A stretch of DNA of 33,851 nt from the NCBI RefSeq assembly GCF_001428025.1, contig NZ_LMSC01000008.1, positions 52,031 through 85,881 of the forward strand. Direction: 5' to 3'. The position numbers were made by a program, and so were the translations under genes. Position 1 is the stretch's first letter. Each line of letters opens with the position of its first letter. This document shows positions 1 to 6,804 of this stretch, one piece after another. Under the pieces are notes generated by a model. The model saw only the letters and a list, made by a program, of their open reading frames with translations. It was not told the DNA's origin and did not search any database. This stretch comes from Phycicoccus sp. Soil748 (GTDB lineage: Bacteria > Actinomycetota > Actinomycetes > Actinomycetales > Dermatophilaceae).

Positions 1-770
1 TGGAGGTCGAGCACCTCGCGAAGTCGTTCGGCGACCACGCGGTCATCACCGACATCTCGTTCACGGTCGACCCCGGCACCGTCACCTGCGTCATCGGGCC
101 GTCCGGGTCGGGCAAGACGACCCTGCTGCGCTCGCTCAACGCCCTGGAGGTGCCCGACCGCGGGGTCGTGCGGATCGGCGACACCACGGTCGACTTCGCC
201 GGCATCAACCCCGGGCCGCGGGGCCGGCTGCCCAAGGACCAGCGGGCGGAGCTGATGGCCTTGCGCCGACACAGCGGGATGGTGTTCCAGGCGCACCACC
301 TCTTCCCCCACAAGACCGCGCTCGAGAACGTCATCGAGGGGCCCGTGGTCGTCCAGGGGGAGCCGCTCGCCGAGGCCACCGCGCGGGCCCGTGAGCTGCT
401 CACCCAGGTGGGGCTGGCCGAGCACGCCGACAAGTACCCGTTCCAGCTCTCGGGCGGGCAGCAGCAGCGGGTCGGCATCGCCCGGGCCCTGGCGATCCGC
501 CCCGACCTGGTGCTCTTCGACGAACCCACCTCCGCCCTCGACCCCGAGCTGGTCGGCGACGTCCTGGGGGTCATGAAGGACCTCGCCTCCGAGGGCTGGA
601 CCATGGTGGTCGTCACCCACGAGCTGCGGTTCGCCCAGCAGGTGGCCGACCAGGTGCTGTTCATCGACGGCGGCGTCATCGTCGAGCAGGGACCGCCCCA
701 GGAGGTCATCGCCAACCCGCAGCACCCGCGCACCCGCGCCTTCCTCACCCGCCTCCTCGAACCCATCTGA
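1..770 (+). CDS. Polar amino-acid ABC transporter ATPase (5' end cut by window)
   Basis: ATP-hydrolysing subunit of an amino-acid importer of the GlnQ/HisP/TcyC class, acting at the inner face of the membrane with permeases that must lie outside the window. The frame is open from base 3. Walker A GPSGSGKT, a Q-loop region (GMVFQAHHLFPHKTALEN), the ABC signature LSGGQQQRVGIARAL, Walker B LVLFDEPTSALDP and the switch His (VVTHE) are all present in order. 256 residues are visible and the family is usually 240-260, so very little is missing; bases 1-2 (TG) could even be the last two bases of the start codon. The PHKTALENV stretch after the Q-loop is typical of amino-acid rather than sugar ATPases. 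The exact substrate cannot be told. Confidence 0.93.
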   Translation, partial: EVEHLAKSFGDHAVITDISFTVDPGTVTCVIGPSGSGKTTLLRSLNALEVPDRGVVRIGDTTVDFAGINPGPRGRLPKDQRAELMALRRHSGMVFQAHHLFPHKTALENVIEGPVVVQGEPLAEATARARELLTQVGLAEHADKYPFQLSGGQQQRVGIARALAIRPDLVLFDEPTSALDPELVGDVLGVMKDLASEGWTMVVVTHELRFAQQVADQVLFIDGGVIVEQGPPQEVIANPQHPRTRAFLTRLLEPI

Positions 771-782
771 GGCGATATCCCG

Positions 783-817
783 TTGCCCCGGCGGCCAGTA
801 GTTGGCACGGTCGACCG
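783..817 (+). promoter_or_regulatory. Possible promoter for the nucleotidyltransferase gene
   Basis: TTGCCC (783-788), a 17-base spacer, then CACGGT (806-811) six bases before the GTG at 818. There is no Shine-Dalgarno sequence, so a leaderless transcript is the simplest reading. The -10 starts with CA instead of TA, so this is weaker than the other leaderless promoters in the window. Confidence 0.4.
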
Positions 818-1660
818 GTGACCCCGCCCACCCCTCATGCCCAGCCCTCCCAGACGTCGCCCTCCCAGACCTCGCCCTCCCCGACCGGCATCCCCGAGCT
901 CGATGGCGTCCTGGCCGAGCTCGTCGACCGGGCGCGGGACGCCCTCGGGGACGACTTCGTCGGGGTCTACCTGCAGGGCTCGTTCGCCCTCGGTGACGCC
1001 GACGCCGAGAGCGACTGCGACTTCCTCGTCGTGACCGGGTCGGCCCTGAGCGACGAGCAGCTGGCGCCGCTGCGCGCCTTCCACGCCGAGCTGCCGCACC
1101 GGCCCGGCACGTGGAACCGCCACCTCGAGGGCTCGTACGCCCCCGTGGGCGAGCTGGCCGACCTCGACGCCGTGGGACGGCCGTGGCAGTACGTCGACCA
1201 CGGTCACGACACCCTCGGCCCGGACCCCCACTGCAACACCGAGGTGACGCGCTGGATCCTGCGGCACCACGGGGTACGCCTCGCCGGATCGCCGCCGGAG
1301 TCGTTGCTGCCCGCCGTCCCGGCGGCGGCGTTGCAGGCGCGCATGGCCGCCGAGATCCCCGATGCCGTGCAGGCGTGGGAGCGGCAGGAGCGGTGGCTGG
1401 CCTGGGACGCGCGGTACGCCCCGGCCACCATGGCGCGCATGTGGTTCACGCAGGTCCACGGCGAGGTGGTGTCGAAGAAGACCGCGATGAGGTGGCTGGC
1501 GGCGCGCCCGGAGGGCAGCGAGTGGGCGGCCCTGCTCGAGGCGGCTGCTCTCGCGCGAGGGGGACCGTACGACGCCCCGGTCGCCGACGAGGAGGTCGCC
1601 GCGGTACGCCGCCTCGTCCGTGCGGTCGGGCGGTGGTCCGCCGACCTCGCCACTGGCTAG
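818..1660 (+). CDS. Nucleotidyltransferase with aminoglycoside-adenylyltransferase-like C-terminal domain
   Basis: 280-residue protein with a minimal nucleotidyltransferase fold. Gly54-Ser55 followed by Asp66-x-Asp68 (GSFALGDADAESDCDF) matches the GS-x(n)-DxD metal/nucleotide motif. The remainder resembles the C-terminal domain of AadA/ANT(3'')-type proteins (DUF4111-like). Such enzymes transfer AMP to a hydroxyl of an acceptor; only some actinobacterial homologues confer spectinomycin or streptomycin resistance, so resistance is not asserted. The first ~23 residues are a low-complexity Pro/Ser/Thr segment encoded by a 15-bp tandem repeat and may be unstructured. GTG 818 is chosen because a -10-like CACGGT lies six bases upstream. 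Its TAG stop shares the bases CTAG with the stop of the convergent prenyltransferase gene. Confidence 0.75.
   Translation: MTPPTPHAQPSQTSPSQTSPSPTGIPELDGVLAELVDRARDALGDDFVGVYLQGSFALGDADAESDCDFLVVTGSALSDEQLAPLRAFHAELPHRPGTWNRHLEGSYAPVGELADLDAVGRPWQYVDHGHDTLGPDPHCNTEVTRWILRHHGVRLAGSPPESLLPAVPAAALQARMAAEIPDAVQAWERQERWLAWDARYAPATMARMWFTQVHGEVVSKKTAMRWLAARPEGSEWAALLEAAALARGGPYDAPVADEEVAAVRRLVRAVGRWSADLATG
846..890 (+). repeat. 15-bp tandem repeat, about 3 copies, inside the nucleotidyltransferase gene
   Basis: CCTCCCAGACGTCGC, CCTCCCAGACCTCGC and a degenerate third unit CCTCCCCGACCGGCA follow one another without gaps. In frame they encode the five-residue units PSQTS/PSQTS/PSPTG. Being a multiple of three, copy-number change would lengthen or shorten the N-terminal tail without a frameshift. 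Confidence 0.7.
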
Positions 1661-2496
1661 CTGCGCAGCAGCAGCCCCAGGACGTCGACCAGCGCGATCC
1701 CGATCGAGGCGAGGAAGGGCGTCCTGCCGCGGGTCGCGACCGCTGCTGCAGCCAGTGCCAGGCAGAGGACCCCGCCCACGGCCGCGGAGAGCGGCACGGG
1801 TCCCGGCGGCCCGAGCACCGCGACCGCTGAGCCCGCCAGCAGCACCAGGGGTGCGAGGACGCGTACGGTGCGGGCGCCGAGCAGGTGCGGCAGGCCGCGT
1901 ACCCCCGTCGCCGCGTCGTCGGCGAGGTCGGGCAGGGCGTTGAGCAGGTGCGCGCCGACGCCGAGCAGCGCTCCGGTCGCCAGCATCCACACCGGGGCCA
2001 CGAGGGGGCGGGGCAGCGCCAGGGTGACGACCGTGGGCAGCGCCCCGAAGGCCACGGCATACGGCACGGCGGAGGCGGCGGTGCGCTTGAGGCCGAGGTT
2101 GTAGGCCCAGCCGGAACCCACGACGAGCAGCAGGTGGGTGGCGCCCGCTCGCCAGCCGCACGCCAGCGAGAGGACCACGCAGGCGGCGAGGGCGAGCGCC
2201 GTCGCGACCCATACCGTGCCCTCGGCCACCGCCCCGGTCGCCACGGGCTTGTCGGTGCGCCCCACAGCCCGGTCGCGCGAGGCGTCGACGAGGTCGTTGG
2301 ACCAGCCGATCGACAGCTGTCCCGCCGCCACCGCGGCCACCACCAGGACGCCCCGCGCGGCGCCGGGCCCCGCCGCGACGGCGAGCAGCGCGGTCAAGGT
2401 GGTCACGGCGACCGAAGGACCGAGGTGGGCGGCCTGCAGCAGGGCCCGGGCGCGCGCCGGCACCGGCCGGGGGCCACGGTCGGTCGCTGCGTCCAT
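1657..2496 (-). CDS. UbiA-family prenyltransferase
   Basis: 279-residue integral membrane protein that moves a prenyl group from a prenyl diphosphate onto an acceptor. The first Mg/diphosphate motif is N67-D68-x2-D71-x3-D75 (GWSNDLVDASRD). The second is D190-x2-D193-D194 (NALPDLADDAATG). Several hydrophobic segments follow the UbiA pattern. It diverges from the type III PKS operon, and an isomerase for prenyl precursors closes that operon, so the natural acceptor is probably the PKS-derived phenolic lipid, as for the UbiA-type O-prenyltransferase of the agq cluster of Actinoplanes missouriensis. Alternatives are quinone or chlorophyll-like side-chain transfer. ATG 2496 is supported by TACGCT exactly six bases upstream. 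Its stop overlaps that of the convergent nucleotidyltransferase gene. Confidence 0.83.
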   Translation of the reverse strand: MDAATDRGPRPVPARARALLQAAHLGPSVAVTTLTALLAVAAGPGAARGVLVVAAVAAGQLSIGWSNDLVDASRDRAVGRTDKPVATGAVAEGTVWVATALALAACVVLSLACGWRAGATHLLLVVGSGWAYNLGLKRTAASAVPYAVAFGALPTVVTLALPRPLVAPVWMLATGALLGVGAHLLNALPDLADDAATGVRGLPHLLGARTVRVLAPLVLLAGSAVAVLGPPGPVPLSAAVGGVLCLALAAAAVATRGRTPFLASIGIALVDVLGLLLRS

Positions 2497-2502
2497 GTCC
2501 GC

Positions 2503-2508
2503 AGCGTA
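2503..2508 (-). promoter_or_regulatory. Leaderless-type -10 box of the UbiA gene
   Basis: On the minus strand TACGCT is followed by exactly six bases and then ATG 2496. There is no Shine-Dalgarno sequence, so transcription probably starts at the A of the start codon. It lies back to back with the PKS promoter in a 58-base divergent region. Confidence 0.55.
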
Positions 2509-2542
2509 GGCACCGGGGACGCGAAACCTCCCTCCGCGTGCC

Positions 2543-2548
2543 TAGGCT
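2543..2548 (+). promoter_or_regulatory. Leaderless-type -10 box of the type III PKS operon
   Basis: TAGGCT is followed by six bases (GTGGAG) and GTG 2555. The earlier in-frame GTG at 2549 touches the -10 box and could not be transcribed from this promoter, which is why 2555 is taken as the start. Confidence 0.55.
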
Positions 2549-2554
2549 GTGGAG

Positions 2555-3619
2555 GTGAGCCAACTCCTCGCCGTCCGCGGCACGCTCCCCGAGCACCGTT
2601 ACGCCCAGGGTGAGGTCACCGAGGTCTTCGCCGAGGTGCTGGCCCCCCACAAGCCGAACCTTCCTCTGCTGCAACGGATGCACGGCAATGCCGGCGTCGA
2701 GTTCCGCCACCTCGCGCTGCCGCTCGAGCGCTACCCCGAGCTCAAGGACTTCGGCGCCTCCAACGACGAGTTCATCCGCGTCGCCGTCGACCTCGGGGCC
2801 CGGGCGGTCGAGGAGGCGCTCGCAGCTGCGGGCCTCACGCCGCGTGACGTCGACCTGGTCGTCTCGGCCACCATCACCGGCCTCGCGGTCCCGTCCGTCG
2901 AGGCACGAATCGCCGCGCGCATCGGGCTGCGCGAGGACGTCAAGCGCGTCCCACTCGTGGGGCTCGGGTGCGTGGCCGGTGCCGCGGGGGTGGCGCGGGT
3001 GCACGACTACCTGGTCGGCCACCCCGGCGAGGTCGCCGTCCTGGTGTCGACCGAGCTGTGCAGCCTCACCGTCCAGCGCGACGACACCTCCATGGCCAAC
3101 CTCGTGGCCAGCGGCCTGTTCGGCGACGGAGCCGCGGCGGTCGTCATGGTCGGCGCCGACCATGGCTCCGCGGCTGGTCCGCGGGTGCTGGCCACCCGCA
3201 GCCGGATGTATGCCGACACCGAGCGGGCGATGGGATGGGACGTCGGGGCCAGCGGCCTGCGCATCGTCCTCGGCGTCGAGGTGCCGGACCTCGTGCGCGA
3301 CAACCTGCGCGCCGACGTCGACGGGTTCCTCGCCGACCACGGGCTCACCCGCGACGACCTCGGCTGGTACGTCGCCCACCCCGGCGGTCCCAAGGTGCTC
3401 GAGGCGATGCAGGAGGCCCTGGAGGTCGACCGGCACGCGCTCGGCATGACGTGGGACAGCCTCGCCCGCATCGGCAACCTGTCCTCCGCCTCGGTGCTGC
3501 ACGTCCTCGCCGACACCCTGCGAGAGCGCCCGCCGGCGCCGGGTTCGCACGGCCTGCTGCTCGCGATGGGACCGGGGTTCTGCCTCGAGATGGTCCTGCT
3601 CCGCGCCGCCGAGGACTGA
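2555..3619 (+). CDS. Type III polyketide synthase (alkylresorcinol-type)
   Basis: 354-residue cytoplasmic chalcone-synthase-fold enzyme that condenses a starter acyl-CoA with malonyl-type extender units and cyclises the chain. The catalytic triad is visible: Cys139 in VGLGCVAGAAG, His275 in YVAHPGGPK and Asn308 in RIGNLSSAS. The C-terminal active-site loop reads LLLAMGPGFCLEMVLL. Length and the motifs GAEFRHL-like (GVEFRHLALP) near the N-terminus fit bacterial members such as SrsA, AgqA, Pks11 and Pks18. The next genes, an ICMT-type methyltransferase and an FAD oxidoreductase, repeat the srsA-srsB-srsC order, which favours an alkylresorcinol or alkylpyrone intermediate from a fatty acyl starter. 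It is spaced two bases from the next gene, so the four genes form one operon. GTG 2549 would add two residues. Confidence 0.9.
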   Translation: MSQLLAVRGTLPEHRYAQGEVTEVFAEVLAPHKPNLPLLQRMHGNAGVEFRHLALPLERYPELKDFGASNDEFIRVAVDLGARAVEEALAAAGLTPRDVDLVVSATITGLAVPSVEARIAARIGLREDVKRVPLVGLGCVAGAAGVARVHDYLVGHPGEVAVLVSTELCSLTVQRDDTSMANLVASGLFGDGAAAVVMVGADHGSAAGPRVLATRSRMYADTERAMGWDVGASGLRIVLGVEVPDLVRDNLRADVDGFLADHGLTRDDLGWYVAHPGGPKVLEAMQEALEVDRHALGMTWDSLARIGNLSSASVLHVLADTLRERPPAPGSHGLLLAMGPGFCLEMVLLRAAED

Positions 3620-3621
3620 CC

Positions 3622-4143
3622 GTGTCCGTCGTCCTCTACGTCGTCCTCGTCGCGGTCGTCGGGCTCGAGCGCGTGGCCGAGCTGGTGGTGTCCAACCGCA
3701 ACGCGGCCTGGGCCTTCGCCCGCGGCGGCCGAGAGTCCGGCCGCGGCCACTACCCCGTGATGGTGGTGCTGCACACGGCGCTGCTGGTCGGGGCCGTGGT
3801 CGAGGTGCTCGCGCTGGACCGCGCCTTCCACCCGCTGCTCGGCTGGGCGATGCTGGCGCTGGTGCTGGGCTCGCAGGCCCTGCGCTGGTGGTGCATCCGC
3901 ACCCTCGGCCACCAGTGGAACACCCGCGTGGTCGTCGTCCCCGGCGCCGGGCGGGTCACCACCGGGCCCTACCGCTGGTTCGCCCACCCCAACTACGTGG
4001 CGGTGGTGGTGGAGGGCGTGGCGCTCCCGCTCGTGCACACGGCGTGGGTGACCGCGCTGGTGTTCACCGTCCTCAACGCCGCGCTGCTCACCGTCCGGCT
4101 GCGCGCCGAGGAGCGCGCCCTCGCCGACCTGGTGGCGTCGTGA
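3622..4143 (+). CDS. Isoprenylcysteine carboxyl methyltransferase-family (ICMT) membrane methyltransferase
   Basis: 173-residue membrane protein with about four hydrophobic segments. The SAM-binding signature GPYRWFAHPNY lies near residue 115-125 and is preceded by the typical stretch HQWNTRVVVVPGAGRVTTG. In phenolic-lipid clusters this family (SrsB, AgqB) methylates the hydroxyl group of the alkylresorcinol made by the neighbouring type III PKS; I infer the same role here. The GTG start lies two bases after the PKS stop, and the stop overlaps the next start as TGATG, so translation is coupled. The usual RHP of the motif is AHP here. No prenylated-protein partner is seen, so the eukaryotic-type CaaX function is unlikely. 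Confidence 0.85.
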   Translation: MSVVLYVVLVAVVGLERVAELVVSNRNAAWAFARGGRESGRGHYPVMVVLHTALLVGAVVEVLALDRAFHPLLGWAMLALVLGSQALRWWCIRTLGHQWNTRVVVVPGAGRVTTGPYRWFAHPNYVAVVVEGVALPLVHTAWVTALVFTVLNAALLTVRLRAEERALADLVAS

Positions 4144-5207
4144 TGCACGACGCCGACGTGCTCGTCGTCGGCGGTGGCCCGGTGGGGCTGGCCGCTGGCC
4201 TGATGGCAGCTCGAAGCGGCCGGTCAGCCGTCGTCCTCGAACCCCGTGACGGTCCCATCGACAAGGCCTGTGGCGAAGGGCTCATGCCGGGCGCGGTCGC
4301 GGCGCTCGGCCGCCTCGGCGTCGACCCGTCAGGCGTGCCGCTCACCGGGATCCGCTACCTCGCGGGCTCCCGTACCGCCCAGGCCGACTTCCGCGACGGC
4401 CCGGGACGCGGCGTGCGCCGCACCACCCTGCACGCCGCCCTGCGCGCCGCCGTCGACGCGGCCGGGGTCGCCGTGCTCCCGCTGGCCGCCGACGAGCTGA
4501 CCCAGTCCGACGACGGCGTGCGCGTGACCACCCGCGAACCGGGCCGCCGACCGGGCCCGGTGGTCACCGCGCGCCACGTCATCGCCGCCGACGGCCTGCA
4601 CTCCCCGACCCGTCGGGCCCTCGGGCTCGACGCCCCGGCGACCGGGACCGCCCGCTACGGCCTGCGCCGCCACCACCTGCTCGCCCCGTGGTCGGACCAC
4701 GTCGAGGTCCACTGGGGTCCTGACGCCGAGGCCTACGTCACGCCGGTGGCGCCCGACCTGGTGGGGGTGGCGCTCCTCAGCCGCCGCCGCGCGGGGTACG
4801 ACGTCTTGCTCGCCGGGTTCCCCGCGCTTCGGGCGCGGCTCGACGCTGCGGACCGGCCGCCCACCGACGTTCGTGGCGCCGGACCGCTGCGGCAGCGGGC
4901 TCGCCGCCGGGTGCAGGGCCGGGTGCTGCTCGTCGGCGACGCCAGCGGCTACGTCGACGCCCTCACCGGGGAGGGCATCGCCCTGGGCCTGGCGCAGGCG
5001 GCCGAGGCCGTCGCCGCCATCACGGCCGGACGACCCGAGGACTACGAGCGGGGCTGGCGACGGGCCAGCTGGCGCTACACGGTCCTCACGGAGGGCCTGG
5101 TCAGGGCCACGCGCCCGGCGTGGGCGCGTCGGGCCGTCGTCCCGGCGGCGCGCGCGGTGCCCGGGGTCTTCGCCGGTGCGGTGCACGAGCTCGGCAGGGT
5201 CCGGTGA
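4143..5207 (+). CDS. FAD-dependent oxidoreductase (SrsC-like hydroxylase or geranylgeranyl-reductase-like)
   Basis: 354-residue flavoprotein. The N-terminal Rossmann motif G10-x-G12-x2-G15 (VVGGGPVGLAAG), the middle motif VIAADGLHSPTRR and the FAD-ribityl motif GRVLLVGDASGYVDAL are in the right order for the PHBH/geranylgeranyl-reductase superfamily. The stretch K41-A-C43-G-E-G46 matches the K-x-C-G-x-G signature of geranylgeranyl reductases, while the gene position matches SrsC and AgqC, which hydroxylate the alkylresorcinol ring to a hydroquinone. Either ring hydroxylation or reduction of the prenyl chain is possible. The start overlaps the methyltransferase stop by one base, and the stop overlaps the idi start as GTGA. 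Confidence 0.83.
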   Translation: MHDADVLVVGGGPVGLAAGLMAARSGRSAVVLEPRDGPIDKACGEGLMPGAVAALGRLGVDPSGVPLTGIRYLAGSRTAQADFRDGPGRGVRRTTLHAALRAAVDAAGVAVLPLAADELTQSDDGVRVTTREPGRRPGPVVTARHVIAADGLHSPTRRALGLDAPATGTARYGLRRHHLLAPWSDHVEVHWGPDAEAYVTPVAPDLVGVALLSRRRAGYDVLLAGFPALRARLDAADRPPTDVRGAGPLRQRARRRVQGRVLLVGDASGYVDALTGEGIALGLAQAAEAVAAITAGRPEDYERGWRRASWRYTVLTEGLVRATRPAWARRAVVPAARAVPGVFAGAVHELGRVR

Positions 5208-5815
5208 GCACCGACCCGGCCGCCGGGCCGGGACCCGTGGAGGAGAGGGTCGTCCTGCTCGACGCCGTCGGCCGGGCGGTCGGCACGGCTCCCAAGGGCG
5301 GGGTGCACCACGCCGACACCCCGCTGCACCTCGCCTTCTCCGCCTACCTCTTCTCCGCCACCGGCGAGCTGCTCGTGACCCGGCGGGCGCTGGACAAGGC
5401 GACCTTCCCCGGCGTCTGGACCAACTCCGTGTGCGGGCACCCCGCACCGGGCGAGGCACCCGCGCAGGCGGTGGTCCGCCGCGCGCGGCGCGAGCTCGGC
5501 CTCGAGGTCACGCGGCTGCGTCTCGTGCTGCCCCGGTTCGCCTACCGCGCCGAGATGGACGGCGTCGTCGAGCACGAGATGTGCCCGGTGTACGCCGCGT
5601 GGTTGGCTCCCGGGGCCAGCCCGCGACTCGACCCGACCGAGGTCCACGAGGCCGTGTGGGTGCCGTGGCGCGAGTTCGCCGACGAGGTCCTCGCTGGGCG
5701 ACGAGAGGTCTCGGTGTGGTGCGCCGAGCAGGTCGCCCAGCTCGCCGACCTGGGGCCCGACCCGCAGGCCTGGCCGGCGGCGGACCAGCAGGAGCTCCCT
5801 CCGGCGGCCCGCTGA
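5204..5815 (+). CDS. idi: Isopentenyl-diphosphate delta-isomerase, type 1
   Basis: 203-residue cytoplasmic Nudix-fold enzyme that interconverts IPP and DMAPP. The catalytic Cys77 lies in WTNSVCGHP. Glu123 and Glu125 (VVEHEMCPVY) match the two active-site glutamates, and the metal ligands appear as HHADTPLH near residues 35-42 and His79. The Nudix-like helix is GEAPAQAVVRRARRELGLE. The GTG start is inside the stop of the oxidoreductase gene (GTGA), so it is the last gene of the PKS operon. Its place there suggests it supplies DMAPP or geranyl diphosphate for the UbiA prenyltransferase next door. It may also be the only idi of the genome, which would give it a general isoprenoid role. Confidence 0.93.
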   Translation: MSTDPAAGPGPVEERVVLLDAVGRAVGTAPKGGVHHADTPLHLAFSAYLFSATGELLVTRRALDKATFPGVWTNSVCGHPAPGEAPAQAVVRRARRELGLEVTRLRLVLPRFAYRAEMDGVVEHEMCPVYAAWLAPGASPRLDPTEVHEAVWVPWREFADEVLAGRREVSVWCAEQVAQLADLGPDPQAWPAADQQELPPAAR

Positions 5816-5820
5816 CGGCA

Positions 5821-5834
5821 CGCCTGACCAGGCG
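5821..5834. terminator. Weak hairpin between convergent idi and SDR genes
   Basis: CGCCT-GACC-AGGCG, a five-pair stem in the 38-base gap between two convergent stop codons. There is no T tract. It might end transcription from both sides, but the stem is short. Confidence 0.3.
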
Positions 5835-5853
5835 ACCCCACGCCGGCCTCGAC

Positions 5854-6744
5854 TCAGACGGCGAACGTCTCGCCGGTGAGGCGCTCGCACAGGGCCCACA
5901 ACCCGCGCGCCAACTCCCGGTCGTGCGAGGCGGCACTGGAGGACACCAGGCGTGGCGGCCCCTGCAGCTCACCGGGACCCCCGGGGCCGACGTAGCTGCC
6001 GCCCGGCAGGTCGGGCACCGTCGCGGCATACAGCGTCGGCAGGGCGCCGGCCTCCGGCGGCGAGGCGATGGCGGGGAAGCGGTTGAAGAAACGGCCCACG
6101 GCGTCCTGCCAGGTGCCCGAGCGGGTCTGGAGGTTGGTGGCGCTGTAGCCGGGGTGCGCTGCGACCGAACGAACGCTCGACCCGGCGCCGGTGAGCCGCC
6201 ACTGCAGCTCGTAGGCGAGCATCAGGTCGGCCAGCTTGCTCTGCCCGTACGCCGTCCACCCGCGGTAGGTGCGGCGCTCGAAGTTCGGGTCGGCCAGGTC
6301 GATGCGGCCCATCCGGTGGACGCCCGACGACAGCCAGACGACGCGGTCGGTGACCTGCGGGAAGAGCCTGGCGGTGAGGGCGAAGTGACCCAGCACGTTG
6401 GTGCCGAACTGGCTCTCGAAGCCCTGCGGCGTGCGGGAGAACGGCACGTTCATGATGCCGGCGTTGTTGACCAGTACGTCGACCTGCCGACCGCCCAGCT
6501 CGTCGGCGAACGAGCGCACCGAGTCGAGGTCGGCCAGGTCGAGCCGGAGCACCTCGTGGCTGCCCCGCAGCCCGGCCCGGGCGGCCTCCGCCTTGGCCGT
6601 GTCGCGGCAGGCGAACACGACGTGGGCACCCTTCGCGGCGAGCTCGCGGGCGGCGACGAGGCCGATGCCGGAGTTGGCGCCGGTGACGACGACCGTGCGG
6701 CCGGTCTGGTCGGGGATGTCGTGCGTGGTCCAGGCGGAGGTCAT
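5854..6744 (-). CDS. Short-chain dehydrogenase/reductase (retinol-dehydrogenase-like SDR)
   Basis: 296-residue NAD(P)-dependent oxidoreductase of the classical/long SDR type. Visible are the cofactor motif TGANSGIG near residue 20, the structural NNAGI motif, the catalytic Ser in VWLSSGVH, and the Tyr-x3-Lys pair in AYGQSK. The C-terminal tail is long, as in the WW-domain oxidoreductase/retinol-dehydrogenase-like group of actinobacteria. Substrate unknown. ATG 6744 is chosen over an upstream in-frame codon because MTSAWTTHDIPDQ starts directly before the Rossmann strand and a weak -10-like CACAGT lies six bases upstream. It is convergent with idi and not part of that operon. Confidence 0.85.
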   Translation of the reverse strand: MTSAWTTHDIPDQTGRTVVVTGANSGIGLVAARELAAKGAHVVFACRDTAKAEAARAGLRGSHEVLRLDLADLDSVRSFADELGGRQVDVLVNNAGIMNVPFSRTPQGFESQFGTNVLGHFALTARLFPQVTDRVVWLSSGVHRMGRIDLADPNFERRTYRGWTAYGQSKLADLMLAYELQWRLTGAGSSVRSVAAHPGYSATNLQTRSGTWQDAVGRFFNRFPAIASPPEAGALPTLYAATVPDLPGGSYVGPGGPGELQGPPRLVSSSAASHDRELARGLWALCERLTGETFAV

Positions 6745-6804
6745 GCCACCACTGTGCCCCGTCCGGTGGGGCGCTCGCACACCCACCCCGGTGCACCGGC
6801 CCTG

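Noticed and set aside
818-1660. Calling the nucleotidyltransferase an antibiotic-resistance gene
   Set aside because: The motif shows only the catalytic fold. Many chromosomal homologues in actinobacteria have no known resistance activity.
3622-4143. True isoprenylcysteine methyltransferase acting on prenylated proteins
   Set aside because: No CaaX-type substrate or protease is present; the PKS operon context fits small-molecule O-methylation.
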